Source of the DNA: an uncultured bacterium
Lineage (GTDB): Bacteria > Acidobacteriota > Thermoanaerobaculia > Thermoanaerobaculales > Thermoanaerobaculaceae
DNA: 34,170 bases
Direction of reading: 5' to 3'
Assembly (NCBI GenBank): GCA_937924755.1
Contig: CALEVZ010000019.1
Coordinates: 1-34,170 of the forward strand
Positions 1-7,759 of the stretch are shown here, one piece after another. Made by a program: the position numbers and the translations under genes. The notes under the pieces are model-generated. The model had not been told where the DNA came from, made no database searches, and saw only the letters and a list, made by a program, of their open reading frames with translations. Within the stretch, counting starts at the first letter, position 1, and every line of letters starts with the position of its first letter.

Positions 1-278
1 GCCGAAGCTCGCGTGTCCGATGGGAGCGCCCCCTGCTGAACGCCTCCCATACTGCACCGGCCTCCACGAAGGCCACCCAGAGTGCGAAGAGACGGATGAG
101 CGGCAGTCACCCGAACCGAAGGCGCTCCGGCTTCACCATCCTGCCTCGCTGCCCGGCCGGTCGGCCGCGCCGCTTCGCAGGGCTGCAAGCCCTCCCGGCC
201 GCGCCGCTCGTCTACCGCCTCACCGACCCCAGCCGCTCCCCCCCGCCCCCCCGCTTGACACGACCGACCTACTCAAAG

Positions 279-314
279 CCGTGACCGTGTCCGCGACCGT
301 GCCGGTGCCGGCGA
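279..314. repeat. Degenerate hexamer repeat (consensus TGNCCG), about 6 units
   Basis: Period-6 units read CCGTGA, CCGTGT, CCGCGA, CCGTGC, CGGTGC, CGGCGA. Rotated, the consensus is TGNCCG, the reverse complement of the CGGNCA units found at 4824-4895. Both copies are intergenic, so this is probably a simple-sequence family dispersed in this genome rather than coding sequence. Confidence 0.55.
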
Positions 315-328
315 GGTCCAGGCGTGGC

Positions 329-358
329 TTGACAGGATGCGGCGCGGCGCGGCACAGT
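329..358 (+). promoter_or_regulatory. Candidate sigma70-type promoter for ferritin-like gene
   Basis: A consensus -35 TTGACA at 329-334 is followed after 18 bases by CACAGT at 353-358, a weak -10. Transcription would start near 365, leaving room for the GGAGGGG ribosome binding site at 391-397. The -35 is strong; the -10 matches only half of TATAAT. Confidence 0.4.
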
Positions 359-401
359 GCGGCGGGAGGGGCGGCACGGCACCCCGCCCGGGAGGGGACA
401 G

Positions 402-872
402 ATGGGGCTCGAGATCGACTTCGCCAAGCTGGCGCCGCAGGACGTGCTGGACATCGCCACCTTCGTGGAGCGGGAGGCCCACGACCGCTACCAGGAGCTG
501 GCCGACGAGATGGACCGCCGCGGAGCCGGGGACGCGGCCGAGTTCTTCCGCGCCATGGCGCGCCGCGAGCTGCGGCACGGGGAGCGGCTGGCCACCCGCC
601 GCAGGGAGCTTTTCGGCGACGCCCCGGCGCACGTGCGCGACGTGGTCTTCTGGGAGATCGAGGCCATCGACTACCGCCAAAATTACCCGGCCATCACCCT
701 GCGGCAGGCCCTGGAGCTGGCCCTCTCCGCCGAGGTCAAGGCCCACGACTACTACGCCGGGGCCCTGGAGTACCACACCGACCCTGCCGTGGCCGACCTC
801 TTCGAGGAGCTGCGCCTGGCCGAGGTGGAGCACCAGCGCATGATCCGGGAGGAGCTGGCCCGCCTGGGGTGA
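402..872 (+). CDS. Ferritin-like (rubrerythrin-type) diiron protein, 156 aa
   Basis: This is a four-helix ferritin-like protein of the rubrerythrin type, without a rubredoxin domain. Family members bind a diiron site and act in peroxide reduction, iron handling or oxidative stress. The expected ligand pattern is visible: Glu25, then E56xxH59 (sequence ELRH), Glu111, and E141xxH144 (sequence EVEH). The ATG at 402 was chosen because GGAGGGG at 391-397 sits just before it. The frame stays open 15 codons further upstream, but that part is Arg/Gly-rich and has no ribosome binding site. The exact substrate cannot be told. The gene is followed by a terminator-like hairpin and so is probably monocistronic. 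Confidence 0.85.
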   Translation: MGLEIDFAKLAPQDVLDIATFVEREAHDRYQELADEMDRRGAGDAAEFFRAMARRELRHGERLATRRRELFGDAPAHVRDVVFWEIEAIDYRQNYPAITLRQALELALSAEVKAHDYYAGALEYHTDPAVADLFEELRLAEVEHQRMIREELARLG

Positions 873-876
873 GGCC

Positions 877-905
877 CTCGCCCCCGGGGCGAGCCTCTGT
901 TTCTG
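877..905 (+). terminator. Rho-independent-like terminator after ferritin-like gene
   Basis: The stem CTCGCC (877-882) pairs with GGCGAG (888-893) around a five-base loop and is followed by the pyrimidine-rich CCTCTGTTTCT. The U-tract is imperfect. It starts five bases after the stop codon. Confidence 0.5.
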
Positions 906-922
906 CGACTCGGTCTTTGCGC

Positions 923-928
923 TAAACT
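923..928 (+). promoter_or_regulatory. -10 hexamer TAAACT, 7 bases before radical SAM start
   Basis: TAAACT ends seven bases before the ATG at 936, so transcription would begin at or next to the start codon. There is no Shine-Dalgarno sequence. This suggests a leaderless mRNA. The same arrangement recurs at other genes in the window. Confidence 0.45.
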
Positions 929-935
929 CCTAACC

Positions 936-3533
936 ATGATGAACCTCCTCGACCCGACGGAGCTACGGGCGCGGCTGGAGCGCATCCTGCCCACGGTGCA
1001 GCGCCCCGGCCGCTACCTGGGGCTGGAGCGCCACCTCACCCGCAAGCCCTGGGAGGAAGCCGAGGTGCGACTGCTGCTGGCCTTCCCCGACGAGTACGGC
1101 ATCGGCATGTCCCACCAGGGCACCCGCATCCTCTACCACATCGCCAACGCCACCGCGGGGGTACTGTGCGAGCGGGCCTTTGCCCCCTGGCCGGACATGG
1201 CGGCGGCCATGCGGGCCGCCAGGGTGCCCCTCTATTCCCTGGAAAGTTTCCAGCCGGCGGCGGCTTTCGACGTCATTGGCATCACCCTGCAAACCGAGCT
1301 CAACTACGTCAACGTCCCTTATCTGCTGGACCTGGCCGGCCTGCCCCGCTGGGCCGCCGCGCGCGCCGAGCACCACCCGCTCATCGTGGGAGGCGGCCCC
1401 TGCATGGCCAACCCCGAACCGGTGGCGGAGTTCTTCGACATCTTCGCCATCGGTGACGGGGAGGTGCTGCTGCGGCGGCTGCTGGCCGCCCTCAAGGAGG
1501 CTAGAACAGCAGGGGTCTCTCGGGTGGAACTGCTACGGGCCCTGGCCCGCCAGGGGGGGTTCTATGTGCCCCGCTTTTACCGCTATACCCCTGCATCCCA
1601 CCCAGCCCGGGGGGGGCGCTGGGAGGCCACCGACCCTGCTGCGCCCTTGCCGGTACGGCGGGTGTTCGTGGAAGCCTTGGACGGCGCCGACGTACCCCCC
1701 GTCCCGGTCGTGCCCGCGGTGGAGGTGGTGCAGGACCGCCTGGGCATGGAGGTGGTGCGCGGGTGCACCCAGGGGTGCCGCTTCTGCCAGGCGGGGTACT
1801 GGTACCGGCCAGTGCGGGAGCACGACCCGCAGGTGGTGCTGGAGCGGATGCTGGCCCACGTGGCGGCCACCGGGTACGAGGAGGTGGGGCTCTTGTCCCT
1901 CTCCAGCGCCGACTACTCCCAGATCGAGCCCCTCGCCCACCATCTGGCGGAGGCGCTGGCGCCGCGCCGGGTGGGGGTGTCCCTGCCCTCCCTGCGCGCC
2001 GACTCGTTTTCGGTGGCGCTGGCCGACGCCGTCTCCCGGGTACGCAAGGCGGGCTTCACCTTCGCCCCGGAGACCGGCTCTGACCGGCTCCGGCGGGTGA
2101 TCAACAAGACCTTCACCAACGCCGACATGTTGGCCGCCGCTGAGGTAGCTTTCTCCCGCGGCTGGCAGCTCATCAAGGTATACGCCATGGTGGGCCTTCC
2201 CACCGAGACCGACGCCGACGTCAAGGAGCTGGCCGAGCTGGCCCGGGGGATCCTGGCCGCCGGCCGCCGGGCCGGTTGCCGCCGCCCCGAGGTGAAGGTG
2301 TCCGTGGGGCCCTTCGTGCCCAAGAGCTTCACCCCCTTCCAGTGGGAGCCCTTCGGCCCGGTGGGGGAGCTGGAGCGCCGCATCGGTCTGCTGCGCAGCC
2401 TCTTCCGCTCCATCCCCGGGGCCCGGCTGACCTGGAACGATCCCGCCGAGTCTGCCCTGGAGGCGTTGCTGGCCCGGGGGGACCGGCGCCTTGCGGCAGT
2501 GATCGCCCGCGCCCACGACCTGGGGGCGGTCTTCGACGGCTGGCGCGAGTTCGCCAACCTCCCCGCCTGGTGGCAGGCCGGCCGGGAGCAGGGGGTGGAC
2601 CTGGAGGCGGAGCTGGGGAGGCGGGACCTGGCCGCCACCCTCCCCTGGGAGGTCATCGATCCGGGGGTGCGCAAGGGCTACCTCAAGGCCGAGCTGCGGC
2701 GCGCCCTGGCCGAGCACACCACCCCCGACTGCCGCTGGGGGGACTGCCTGCGCTGCGGTATCCCCGGCGACGGCGCCGACACCCAGCTGGCCCCGACCAG
2801 CCTGGCGTTGCCGGGGGAGGCCGCCCCCGAGCGGGCCCGCGCCCGCAACGCCGCGTACCGGCTGCGGCCGGCCCCGCGTCTGTTGCCCCCCGCCGCCCCC
2901 GCCACCCAACCGCCGGCGTCGGCGCGGGTGCGGGTGTCGTTCGTCAAGCGCGGCGACGCCCGCTGGCTGTCCCACCGCAACGTCATGGACCTTTTCGAGC
3001 GGGCCCTGCGGGCAGCGGGGTGGCCGGTTCGCTACACGGAGGGGTACAATCCCCACATCCGCCTCTCCATGGGGCCGGCCCTGGGGGTGGGGCAGGAGGC
3101 CCGGAAGGACTACTTCGAGGTGGAGTGCTGCGACCGCGTGACCCCCGAAATGGTCCTCGCGGCCAACGCCGTGCTGCCACCGGGGGTGGAGCTCCAGGGG
3201 GTGGAGCCGCGGCGCGCCGGCGCGCCGGGCCTCGGGAAGGAGATTGTTGCCTTGCGTTACCACCTGCGCCCCGCCAACGGGGGCACCCCCTGGCCGGCCA
3301 CCCCGCCCCTGCCCGGCGTGCTGGCGTGGGAGCGGGAGGGCGACGACCTGCTCGTCACCCTCCGTGCCCGCGCCGGGGGGGAGGCCGGGGTGGGGCTGCG
3401 GGACGTGCTGGCGGCCCTGGGGGTGGAGGCCCACGGCGGCGCCGTGCGCATCGCCCGGGAGGTGCTCCTGGAGGGGGGCGCAGCCGCCCCTGCCGCCCGG
3501 TCACCCTCGACCGCCGCCCCCCACGTCTGCTAG
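936..3533 (+). CDS. TIGR03960-type radical SAM protein fused to DUF2344, 865 aa
   Basis: The protein has a B12-binding-like N-terminal region (roughly residues 60-200, with a VGGGPCMANPEP segment). A radical SAM core follows, with the cluster motif C277-x3-C281-x2-C284 (sequence CTQGCRFC). A cysteine-rich linker (DCRWGDCLRCG) leads to a C-terminal DUF2344 domain from about residue 663. This architecture and length match the TIGR03960 family fused to TIGR03936. Such genes often sit near RNase G and ribosomal protein genes in other bacteria, which is not the case here. The substrate is not established. The ATG at 936 has no Shine-Dalgarno sequence but is preceded by a -10-like TAAACT. All key cysteines are present and the gene is intact. 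Confidence 0.9.
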   Translation: MMNLLDPTELRARLERILPTVQRPGRYLGLERHLTRKPWEEAEVRLLLAFPDEYGIGMSHQGTRILYHIANATAGVLCERAFAPWPDMAAAMRAARVPLYSLESFQPAAAFDVIGITLQTELNYVNVPYLLDLAGLPRWAAARAEHHPLIVGGGPCMANPEPVAEFFDIFAIGDGEVLLRRLLAALKEARTAGVSRVELLRALARQGGFYVPRFYRYTPASHPARGGRWEATDPAAPLPVRRVFVEALDGADVPPVPVVPAVEVVQDRLGMEVVRGCTQGCRFCQAGYWYRPVREHDPQVVLERMLAHVAATGYEEVGLLSLSSADYSQIEPLAHHLAEALAPRRVGVSLPSLRADSFSVALADAVSRVRKAGFTFAPETGSDRLRRVINKTFTNADMLAAAEVAFSRGWQLIKVYAMVGLPTETDADVKELAELARGILAAGRRAGCRRPEVKVSVGPFVPKSFTPFQWEPFGPVGELERRIGLLRSLFRSIPGARLTWNDPAESALEALLARGDRRLAAVIARAHDLGAVFDGWREFANLPAWWQAGREQGVDLEAELGRRDLAATLPWEVIDPGVRKGYLKAELRRALAEHTTPDCRWGDCLRCGIPGDGADTQLAPTSLALPGEAAPERARARNAAYRLRPAPRLLPPAAPATQPPASARVRVSFVKRGDARWLSHRNVMDLFERALRAAGWPVRYTEGYNPHIRLSMGPALGVGQEARKDYFEVECCDRVTPEMVLAANAVLPPGVELQGVEPRRAGAPGLGKEIVALRYHLRPANGGTPWPATPPLPGVLAWEREGDDLLVTLRARAGGEAGVGLRDVLAALGVEAHGGAVRIAREVLLEGGAAAPAARSPSTAAPHVC

Positions 3534-3542
3534 CGTCCCCCC

Positions 3543-4160
3543 GTGCTCAACTGGATCTGGCTGGCCCTGGTGGCGATTTCGGTTCTGGTGGGTGCCCTCA
3601 CCGGCCGCCTGGAGGCGGTTACCCGGGCCGCCTTTGACGGCGCCCGCACCGCGGTGGAAATCTCCTTCGGGCTGGTCGGGATCATGACACTGTGGCTCGG
3701 CCTCATGCGCATCGCCGAGGCGGGCGGCTCCGTCCGCCTGCTCGCCCGCGCCATCCGGCCGCTGGCGCGGCGCCTGTTCGCCGACGTACCTGCCGAACAC
3801 CCCGCCCTGGGGGCGATGCTGCTCAACATCGCCGCCTCCTGGCTGGGCCTGGGCAACGCCGCCACCCCGTTAGGCCTCAAGGCCATGGAGGAGCTGCAGC
3901 GCTTGAACCCCAGACCCGACACCGCCAGCGACGCCCAAGTGACCTTTTTGGCCCTCAACACCGCCTGCATCACCGTAGTGCCGGCCACCATCATCGCCGT
4001 TCGGGTCAGCCTGGGCTCCGCCGATCCCACCGAGATCGTGCTGCCCACCTTGCTGGCCTCCTGCTGCGCCACCGTGGCTGCCGTGACCGCCGCCAGGCTG
4101 CTGGCCCGGCTACGGCCCTTTCGCCTGCCGCCGCCCGAGCACCGAGGGGAGGACCCGTGA
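3543..4160 (+). CDS. spmA: SpmA-like nucleoside-recognition (Gate) membrane protein, 205 aa
   Basis: This is a hydrophobic protein with several membrane segments and the conserved GNAATPLGLKAMEEL stretch typical of spore maturation protein A and the nucleoside recognition (Gate) domain family. In Bacillus, SpmA and SpmB are needed for spore core dehydration. Homologues are common in non-sporulating Gram-negative bacteria, where the role is not known. The GTG start at 3543 follows the radical SAM stop by nine bases and has no Shine-Dalgarno sequence. TAGCGT (3531-3536) could be a -10 for a leaderless message, though it overlaps the upstream stop codon. The stop overlaps the spmB start. Confidence 0.85.
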   Translation: MLNWIWLALVAISVLVGALTGRLEAVTRAAFDGARTAVEISFGLVGIMTLWLGLMRIAEAGGSVRLLARAIRPLARRLFADVPAEHPALGAMLLNIAASWLGLGNAATPLGLKAMEELQRLNPRPDTASDAQVTFLALNTACITVVPATIIAVRVSLGSADPTEIVLPTLLASCCATVAAVTAARLLARLRPFRLPPPEHRGEDP

Positions 4161-4696
4161 GCCTGGCCGAGTTCGCCCGCGCCGCCTCCACCTGGCTCAT
4201 CCCCCTGCTGCTGCTGGCCATCCCCCTGCTGGCGGCGGTGCGGCGGGTGAAGGTGTACGAGGTGTTCATCGACGGGGCCAAGGAGGGGTTCGGCGTGGCT
4301 CTCCGGATCATCCCCTACCTGGTGGCTATCCTGATGGCCGTGGGCATGTTCCGTGCCTCCGGCGCCATGGATCTGTTCGTGACAGCGTTGTCGCCGGTTA
4401 CCGCGGCGCTGGGGATGCCCGCGGAAGTGCTGCCGGTGGCCCTCTTGCGGCCCCTGTCCGGCAGCGGCACACTGGGCGTGGTCACCGAGCTGATGAAAAC
4501 CCACGGCCCCGACTCGTTCATCGGTCGCCTCGCCGCCACCCTTTACGGCTCCACCGAGACCACCTTCTACGTCCTGGCGGTGTACTTCGGGGCGGTGGGG
4601 ATCCGCCGCACCCGCCACGCCGTGGCCGCCGGCCTGGCCGGCGACCTGGCCGGCGTGGTGGCCGCCGTACTGCTCTGCCGCTGGATATTCGGGTGA
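4157..4696 (+). CDS. spmB: SpmB-like nucleoside-recognition membrane protein, 179 aa
   Basis: This is the partner of the preceding SpmA-like protein. The length (179 aa) matches the SpmB family, and family-like segments such as RPLSGSGTLG and YGSTETTFYVLAVYFG are visible. About five hydrophobic segments suggest an inner-membrane protein. The GTG at 4157 overlaps the spmA stop (GTGA) and is preceded by AGGGGAGGA at 4144-4152, which fixes the start. The frame is open far upstream, but that part is only a shadow of spmA. The pair probably forms one complex; its substrate in a non-sporulating organism is unknown. Confidence 0.88.
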   Translation: MSLAEFARAASTWLIPLLLLAIPLLAAVRRVKVYEVFIDGAKEGFGVALRIIPYLVAILMAVGMFRASGAMDLFVTALSPVTAALGMPAEVLPVALLRPLSGSGTLGVVTELMKTHGPDSFIGRLAATLYGSTETTFYVLAVYFGAVGIRRTRHAVAAGLAGDLAGVVAAVLLCRWIFG

Positions 4697-4823
4697 CTGC
4701 TGCCGGCGGAATTGACCACCACTACAGCCCTCGCCGCGCGTCGCTCGTGTCGGCCTTCCGTTGCCGCGCGGGGGCGGGCAGACCGCCGGAAGCACGCGAG
4801 CTCCTCGCCTCCGGGCCTCCTTG

Positions 4824-4895
4824 CCGTTACGGGCACGGACACCGCCAGGGCCACGGGTATCGAGACGGACACGGGCACGGAAACGGCCACCGTTC
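4824..4895. repeat. Degenerate hexamer repeat (consensus CGGNCA), about 12 units
   Basis: Successive six-base units include CGGGCA, CGGACA, CCGCCA, GGGCCA, CGGGTA, CGGACA, CGGGCA, CGGAAA and CGGCCA. The consensus is the reverse complement of the repeat at 279-314. Both are intergenic. Confidence 0.65.
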
Positions 4896-4925
4896 CGGCC
4901 GGGGCAAGCCATACCAACGGTGAGG

Positions 4926-4942
4926 GCGGGCCGGAGGCCCGC
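4926..4942. terminator. GC-rich hairpin between convergent genes
   Basis: GCGGGCC (4926-4932) pairs perfectly with GGCCCGC (4936-4942) around the loop GGA. There is no U-tract on either strand, so a role in ending transcription is only suggested by its position between two convergent genes. Confidence 0.35.
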
Positions 4943-5025
4943 GCACCCAGCGGCACGGCCGCAGGCACAAACCCCGCAGCTCCCGACTCCAAATCGCTAA
5001 GATGGCTGTACCTGGTACCCGAGGT

Positions 5026-6222
5026 TCAGGCCGGCGAGTCGACCCGGGAGAATGCCTGCGCCAGGTCGGCCAGGAGGTCCTCCACGTCCTCGCACCCCAC
5101 CGCCAGGCGCACCAGGCCCGGGGTGATTCCCTGCCGTCGCCGCTCTTCCTCCGGAACTGAGCGGTGGGTCATGGAGGCGGGGTGCTCGATGAGCGACTCG
5201 ACGCCGCCCAGCGACACCGCCAGGGTGATGAGCTGGACAGCGTTCATCAGGCGGCGCCCGGCCTCCACGCCGCCGTGCAGCTCGAAGGCGATCATCGCGC
5301 CGGGCCCAGCCATTTGCCGACGGGCCAGCTCGTGCTGGGGGTGGGAAGCCAGGCCGGGGTAGCGCACCCACTTCACCATCGGGTGGCGCTCCAGCCAGGG
5401 TGCGATGGCCATGGCGTTGGCCTGCGCCCGGTCCACCCGCATCCCCAGGGTGCGAACGCCGCGCAGCACCAGCCACGCCTGGTGGGGGTCCATGTTGAAG
5501 CCGAACGCCTGCACCACGTCGCGCAGCCGCGCCAGCACCCCTGCCTCCCGCGCCACCACGATCCCCGCCACCACATCGGAGTGGCCGTTGAGGAACTTCG
5601 TCATGGAATGCAGGACCACGTCGGCGCCGTGTTCGAGAGGACGCTGCAGGTGAGGACTGGCGAAGGTGTTGTCCACCACCAGCCGAGCCCCGTGGCGGTG
5701 GGCGATCTCGGCGGCCTCTGCGAGATCGACCAAGTCCAGAGTAGGGTTGGCCGGGGTTTCCACGAACACCAGTCGCGTCTCGGGGCGCAGAGCGGCCCGC
5801 AGCGCCTGGCCGTCTCCCGCCGGGACGAAGGTCGAGGTGATGCCGAACCGCGCCAGGTGCTTTTCCATCAGGCCCCGAGAGGGTCCGTACAGGGGGTGGG
5901 TGCCCGCCACGTGCTGGCCGGCATCCACCAAGGCGAGGACCGTCGCCGCCACCGCCGCCATCCCCGCCGCTGTGCCCACCGCCCCGACCCCTCCCTCCAG
6001 CGACGCCACGCACTCCTCGAGCGCCGCGATGGTGGGGTTGCCCAGCCGGGTGTAGATCAGTCCGTTCGAGCTGCCCTCGAATCGCCGCGCCCCCTCCTCG
6101 GCGGAGGGAAAGACGAAGGTGGAAGACTGGTAGATGGGCACCGACACCGCCCCGTGGTGCTCCAGGGGATCAAAACCCGCGTGAATGGCTTGGGAGTGCC
6201 GTCGCCTGTTGCCGTCGTTCAT
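5026..6222 (-). CDS. Cys/Met metabolism PLP-dependent enzyme, 398 aa
   Basis: This is a fold-type I PLP enzyme of the cystathionine gamma-synthase/gamma-lyase/beta-lyase/O-acylhomoserine sulfhydrylase family, acting in transsulfuration or sulfur amino acid breakdown in the cytoplasm. The PLP lysine is K209 in SMTKFLNGHSD, the aspartate facing the pyridine nitrogen is D184 (VVDNTF), and the phosphate-binding YTRLGNPT lies near residue 57. The position that holds the special cysteine in Pseudomonas methionine gamma-lyase is Pro here (LYGPSRG), which argues against that specific activity. The exact substrate cannot be fixed from sequence. The ATG at 6222 has a GGAGG site eight bases upstream. 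Confidence 0.88.
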   Translation of the reverse strand: MNDGNRRRHSQAIHAGFDPLEHHGAVSVPIYQSSTFVFPSAEEGARRFEGSSNGLIYTRLGNPTIAALEECVASLEGGVGAVGTAAGMAAVAATVLALVDAGQHVAGTHPLYGPSRGLMEKHLARFGITSTFVPAGDGQALRAALRPETRLVFVETPANPTLDLVDLAEAAEIAHRHGARLVVDNTFASPHLQRPLEHGADVVLHSMTKFLNGHSDVVAGIVVAREAGVLARLRDVVQAFGFNMDPHQAWLVLRGVRTLGMRVDRAQANAMAIAPWLERHPMVKWVRYPGLASHPQHELARRQMAGPGAMIAFELHGGVEAGRRLMNAVQLITLAVSLGGVESLIEHPASMTHRSVPEEERRRQGITPGLVRLAVGCEDVEDLLADLAQAFSRVDSPA

Positions 6223-6244
6223 GATCGCCTCCGACCCCGAAACT

Positions 6245-7126
6245 CTAGTCCGCGTCCCGACGCATCACCAACCACACCCCGGCCAGTACCACAGCGATGC
6301 CGACCCCCATGTACCAGGTGATCACCTCGTCCAGCAGCACCACCCCCAGCACCATGGCGACTACCGGGTTGATGTAGGTGGAGCTGGCCACCCGGGTGGC
6401 GTCCATGTGGCGGAGCAGGAAGAAGTACGCCGAAAACGCCAGCAGCGACCCGAACACCACCAAATAGGCCAGCGCCGCCACGGCGCGCCAGGTGAGGGGC
6501 CCCACCATCGCCTTCCCGCGCAGTGCCGCCACGGCCATCAGCACCAGCGCCCCGGAGAACATCTGGGCGACGGTGAGTGCCAGGGGGTCGTACCGCTCCC
6601 GGATGCGCCGCACCCCCAGCGCGGTGGCCGCCCAGATGAGGGCCGAGGTCACCACCACCAGCGCCGCCGCAAGCTCTGGCGTGACCGCCCGCCAGGGTGC
6701 CAGCAGAATCGTCGTGCCGACAAAGCCGAGGATCACCCCCACCCACCCCCCCAGCTTGAGGCGCGCCTCCCCGGGGTAGAGGGGGGTCAGCAGCGCCGCC
6801 CACACCGGGTTGACGGTGATGAGCAGCGCCGTGTAGGCGGAGTCGAGCCGCGTCTCGGCCCAGAAGATGGCGCCGTTGCAGACGCCGATGAACAGCACCC
6901 CCACCGCAAACGCCGGCAGCCAGTGGCGCAGGGGGCCGGTAAACCCGACGCCCCGCCAGCGCGCCCAAGCGTAGGCCAGCCCGGTGGCCAGCGCGTAGCG
7001 GATCCCCGCGAAAAAGAAGGGGTCGAAGCTCTCCAGCCCCACCTTAATGGCCAGGTAGGTGGAGCCCCAGATGAACGAGATCAGTCCGTACGCCGCCGCC
7101 AGCGAAATTCGCGAGGCACCCGCCAC
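6245..7126 (-). CDS. DMT/EamA-family transporter, 293 aa
   Basis: This is a ten-helix drug/metabolite transporter with two EamA repeats. The first begins with the typical FIWGSTYLAIKVG segment and the second carries LLAFSAYFFLLRH and ASSTYINPVVA. Members export amino acids or other small metabolites; the substrate is not predictable. I prefer the GTG at 7126 because TAGGAT (7135-7140) lies eight bases upstream as a -10 for a leaderless message and the product then starts where family members usually do. An ATG 13 codons further upstream (7165) gives a 306-residue version. It lies 22 bases upstream of the PLP enzyme gene, in the same direction. Confidence 0.85.
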   Translation of the reverse strand: MAGASRISLAAAYGLISFIWGSTYLAIKVGLESFDPFFFAGIRYALATGLAYAWARWRGVGFTGPLRHWLPAFAVGVLFIGVCNGAIFWAETRLDSAYTALLITVNPVWAALLTPLYPGEARLKLGGWVGVILGFVGTTILLAPWRAVTPELAAALVVVTSALIWAATALGVRRIRERYDPLALTVAQMFSGALVLMAVAALRGKAMVGPLTWRAVAALAYLVVFGSLLAFSAYFFLLRHMDATRVASSTYINPVVAMVLGVVLLDEVITWYMGVGIAVVLAGVWLVMRRDAD

Positions 7127-7134
7127 AGCCGCGC

Positions 7135-7140
7135 ATCCTA
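7135..7140 (-). promoter_or_regulatory. -10 hexamer TAGGAT, 8 bases before GTG of DMT transporter
   Basis: On the minus strand TAGGAT is followed by eight bases and then GTG (7126). There is no clear -35. The spacing fits leaderless transcription. Confidence 0.4.
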
Positions 7141-7208
7141 CACCGGCGCGCAGGTCGCCGCCCACCGGCGATGGCCCGCCCGGGTTCGGCGTCGAATCTC
7201 CGGGTCAA

Positions 7209-7235
7209 CCCCGACCCGATGGTTGTCGGTCGGGG
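7209..7235 (-). terminator. Hairpin downstream of mscL
   Basis: CCCCGACC (7209-7216) is the exact reverse complement of GGTCGGGG (7228-7235), with an 11-base loop. It begins about 20 bases after the mscL stop on the minus strand. Only two T's follow, so termination is plausible but weak. Confidence 0.4.
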
Positions 7236-7254
7236 CGGCGTCTTTGGCCGCGAC

Positions 7255-7656
7255 TTACCCGCGCGATTTCGCCAGCAAGTCGCGGATCTCCTCCAGGAGC
7301 ACCTCCTGCCGGGGGGGTGGCGGGGGCGCCGCCGGAGCCTCTTTGCCCTTCCGGCGCAGACGATTCATCCCTCTAATGAGCAAGAAGATGGCGAACGCGA
7401 CGAGGACGAAATCGACGGCGTGCTGGACGAACTGCCCCCAGCGCAGCGTGACCGCCGGGGCCTCACCGGCCGCTTCTTTGAGGACCACCGCAAACTTGGA
7501 GAAGTCCATTCCCCCCACGAGCAACCCCAGCGGCGGCATGAGAACGTCGTTCACCAGCGACGAGACGATCTTCCCGAAGGCTGCGCCGATGATGATCCCC
7601 ACCGCCATGTCCACGACGCTGCCGCGCATGGCGAACTCACGAAACTCCCTGAGCAC
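7255..7656 (-). CDS. mscL: Large-conductance mechanosensitive channel MscL, 133 aa
   Basis: MscL opens under membrane tension to release solutes on hypo-osmotic shock. The N-terminal amphipathic helix and first membrane helix are clear: [19 protein letters not shown] followed by [18 protein letters not shown]. The second membrane helix ([14 protein letters not shown]) and a C-terminal cytoplasmic bundle (residues 115-130) after a run of prolines complete the family pattern. The GTG at 7656 was chosen because AGAGGAGG stands directly before it. Longer versions from upstream ATG codons add residues not seen in the family. A TATGAT promoter lies just upstream, divergent from the ketosynthase operon. 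Confidence 0.95.
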   Translation of the reverse strand: MLREFREFAMRGSVVDMAVGIIIGAAFGKIVSSLVNDVLMPPLGLLVGGMDFSKFAVVLKEAAGEAPAVTLRWGQFVQHAVDFVLVAFAIFLLIRGMNRLRRKGKEAPAAPPPPPRQEVLLEEIRDLLAKSRG

Positions 7657-7681
7657 AAGACCTCCTCTCTTTAAGCCGAGG

Positions 7682-7712
7682 ATCATACCGCGCACCGCCG
7701 CTTTTCTGCCAA
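7682..7712 (-). promoter_or_regulatory. Candidate promoter of mscL
   Basis: On the minus strand TTGGCA (7712-7707) and TATGAT (7687-7682) are separated by 19 bases. The -10 is near consensus, and the leader then runs about 25 bases to the GTG with a good Shine-Dalgarno site. The spacer is slightly long. Confidence 0.5.
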
Positions 7713-7745
7713 TCCGCGCAGGGAAGCAACGTTCGGCACGTCGAC

Positions 7746-7751
7746 TATACT
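7746..7751 (+). promoter_or_regulatory. -10 hexamer TATACT, 8 bases before ketosynthase ATG
   Basis: TATACT ends eight bases before the ATG at 7760, which has no Shine-Dalgarno sequence. This is the best example in the window of the -10-then-start arrangement that marks leaderless transcripts. Confidence 0.5.
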
Positions 7752-7759
7752 GACCGCCC

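Larger units (their letters stand above)
1..401. other. Non-coding left edge with short repeat and promoter
   Basis: I see no convincing gene here. Frame 1 closes at a TGA at 37-39, so the first bases could be the 3' end of a gene outside the window, but 12 codons are too few to judge. A small hairpin lies at 59-74 (GGCCT/AGGCC). A 10-base direct repeat, GGCCGCGCCG, flanks a GGGCT/AGCCC hairpin near 165-220. TTGACA hexamers occur at 255-260 and 329-334, and a hexamer repeat spans 279-314. Long open frames crossing this area have GC-driven composition and resemble no family I know. Confidence 0.5.
4697..5025. other. Convergent intergenic region with repeat and hairpin
   Basis: This 329-base gap lies between the ends of spmB (+) and the PLP enzyme (-). 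It holds a hexamer repeat (4824-4895) and a GC-rich hairpin (4926-4942). A 76-codon frame across it encodes a Gly-His-rich string, but that is simply the translation of the repeat. I see no RNA gene. Confidence 0.55.

Noticed and set aside
255-284. A second promoter starting at TTGACA 255-260
   Set aside because: No -10-like hexamer occurs 16-18 bases downstream.
20-925. A 301-codon plus-strand frame over the left edge
   Set aside because: It overlaps the ferritin-like gene in another frame, and its residues are Arg/Gly/Pro-rich without motifs.
1533-3434. A 633-codon open frame antisense to the radical SAM gene
   Set aside because: It lies wholly opposite a well-conserved gene, its composition is Gly/His/Pro/Gln-rich with no family motif, and long antisense frames are expected at this GC level.
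4824-4895. Possible CRISPR array
   Set aside because: Units are six bases and contiguous, with no spacers and no cas genes.
4693-4923. A 76-codon Gly-His-rich frame that looks like a metal-binding protein
   Set aside because: It is the translation of the period-6 repeat, has no ribosome binding site and sits between convergent genes.
5026-6222. Methionine gamma-lyase as the specific name for the PLP enzyme
   Set aside because: The cysteine characteristic of that enzyme near LYG is Pro here, so only the family can be named.
6185-7753. A 522-codon plus-strand frame across the DMT transporter and mscL
   Set aside because: It is antisense to two clear membrane protein genes and resembles nothing.
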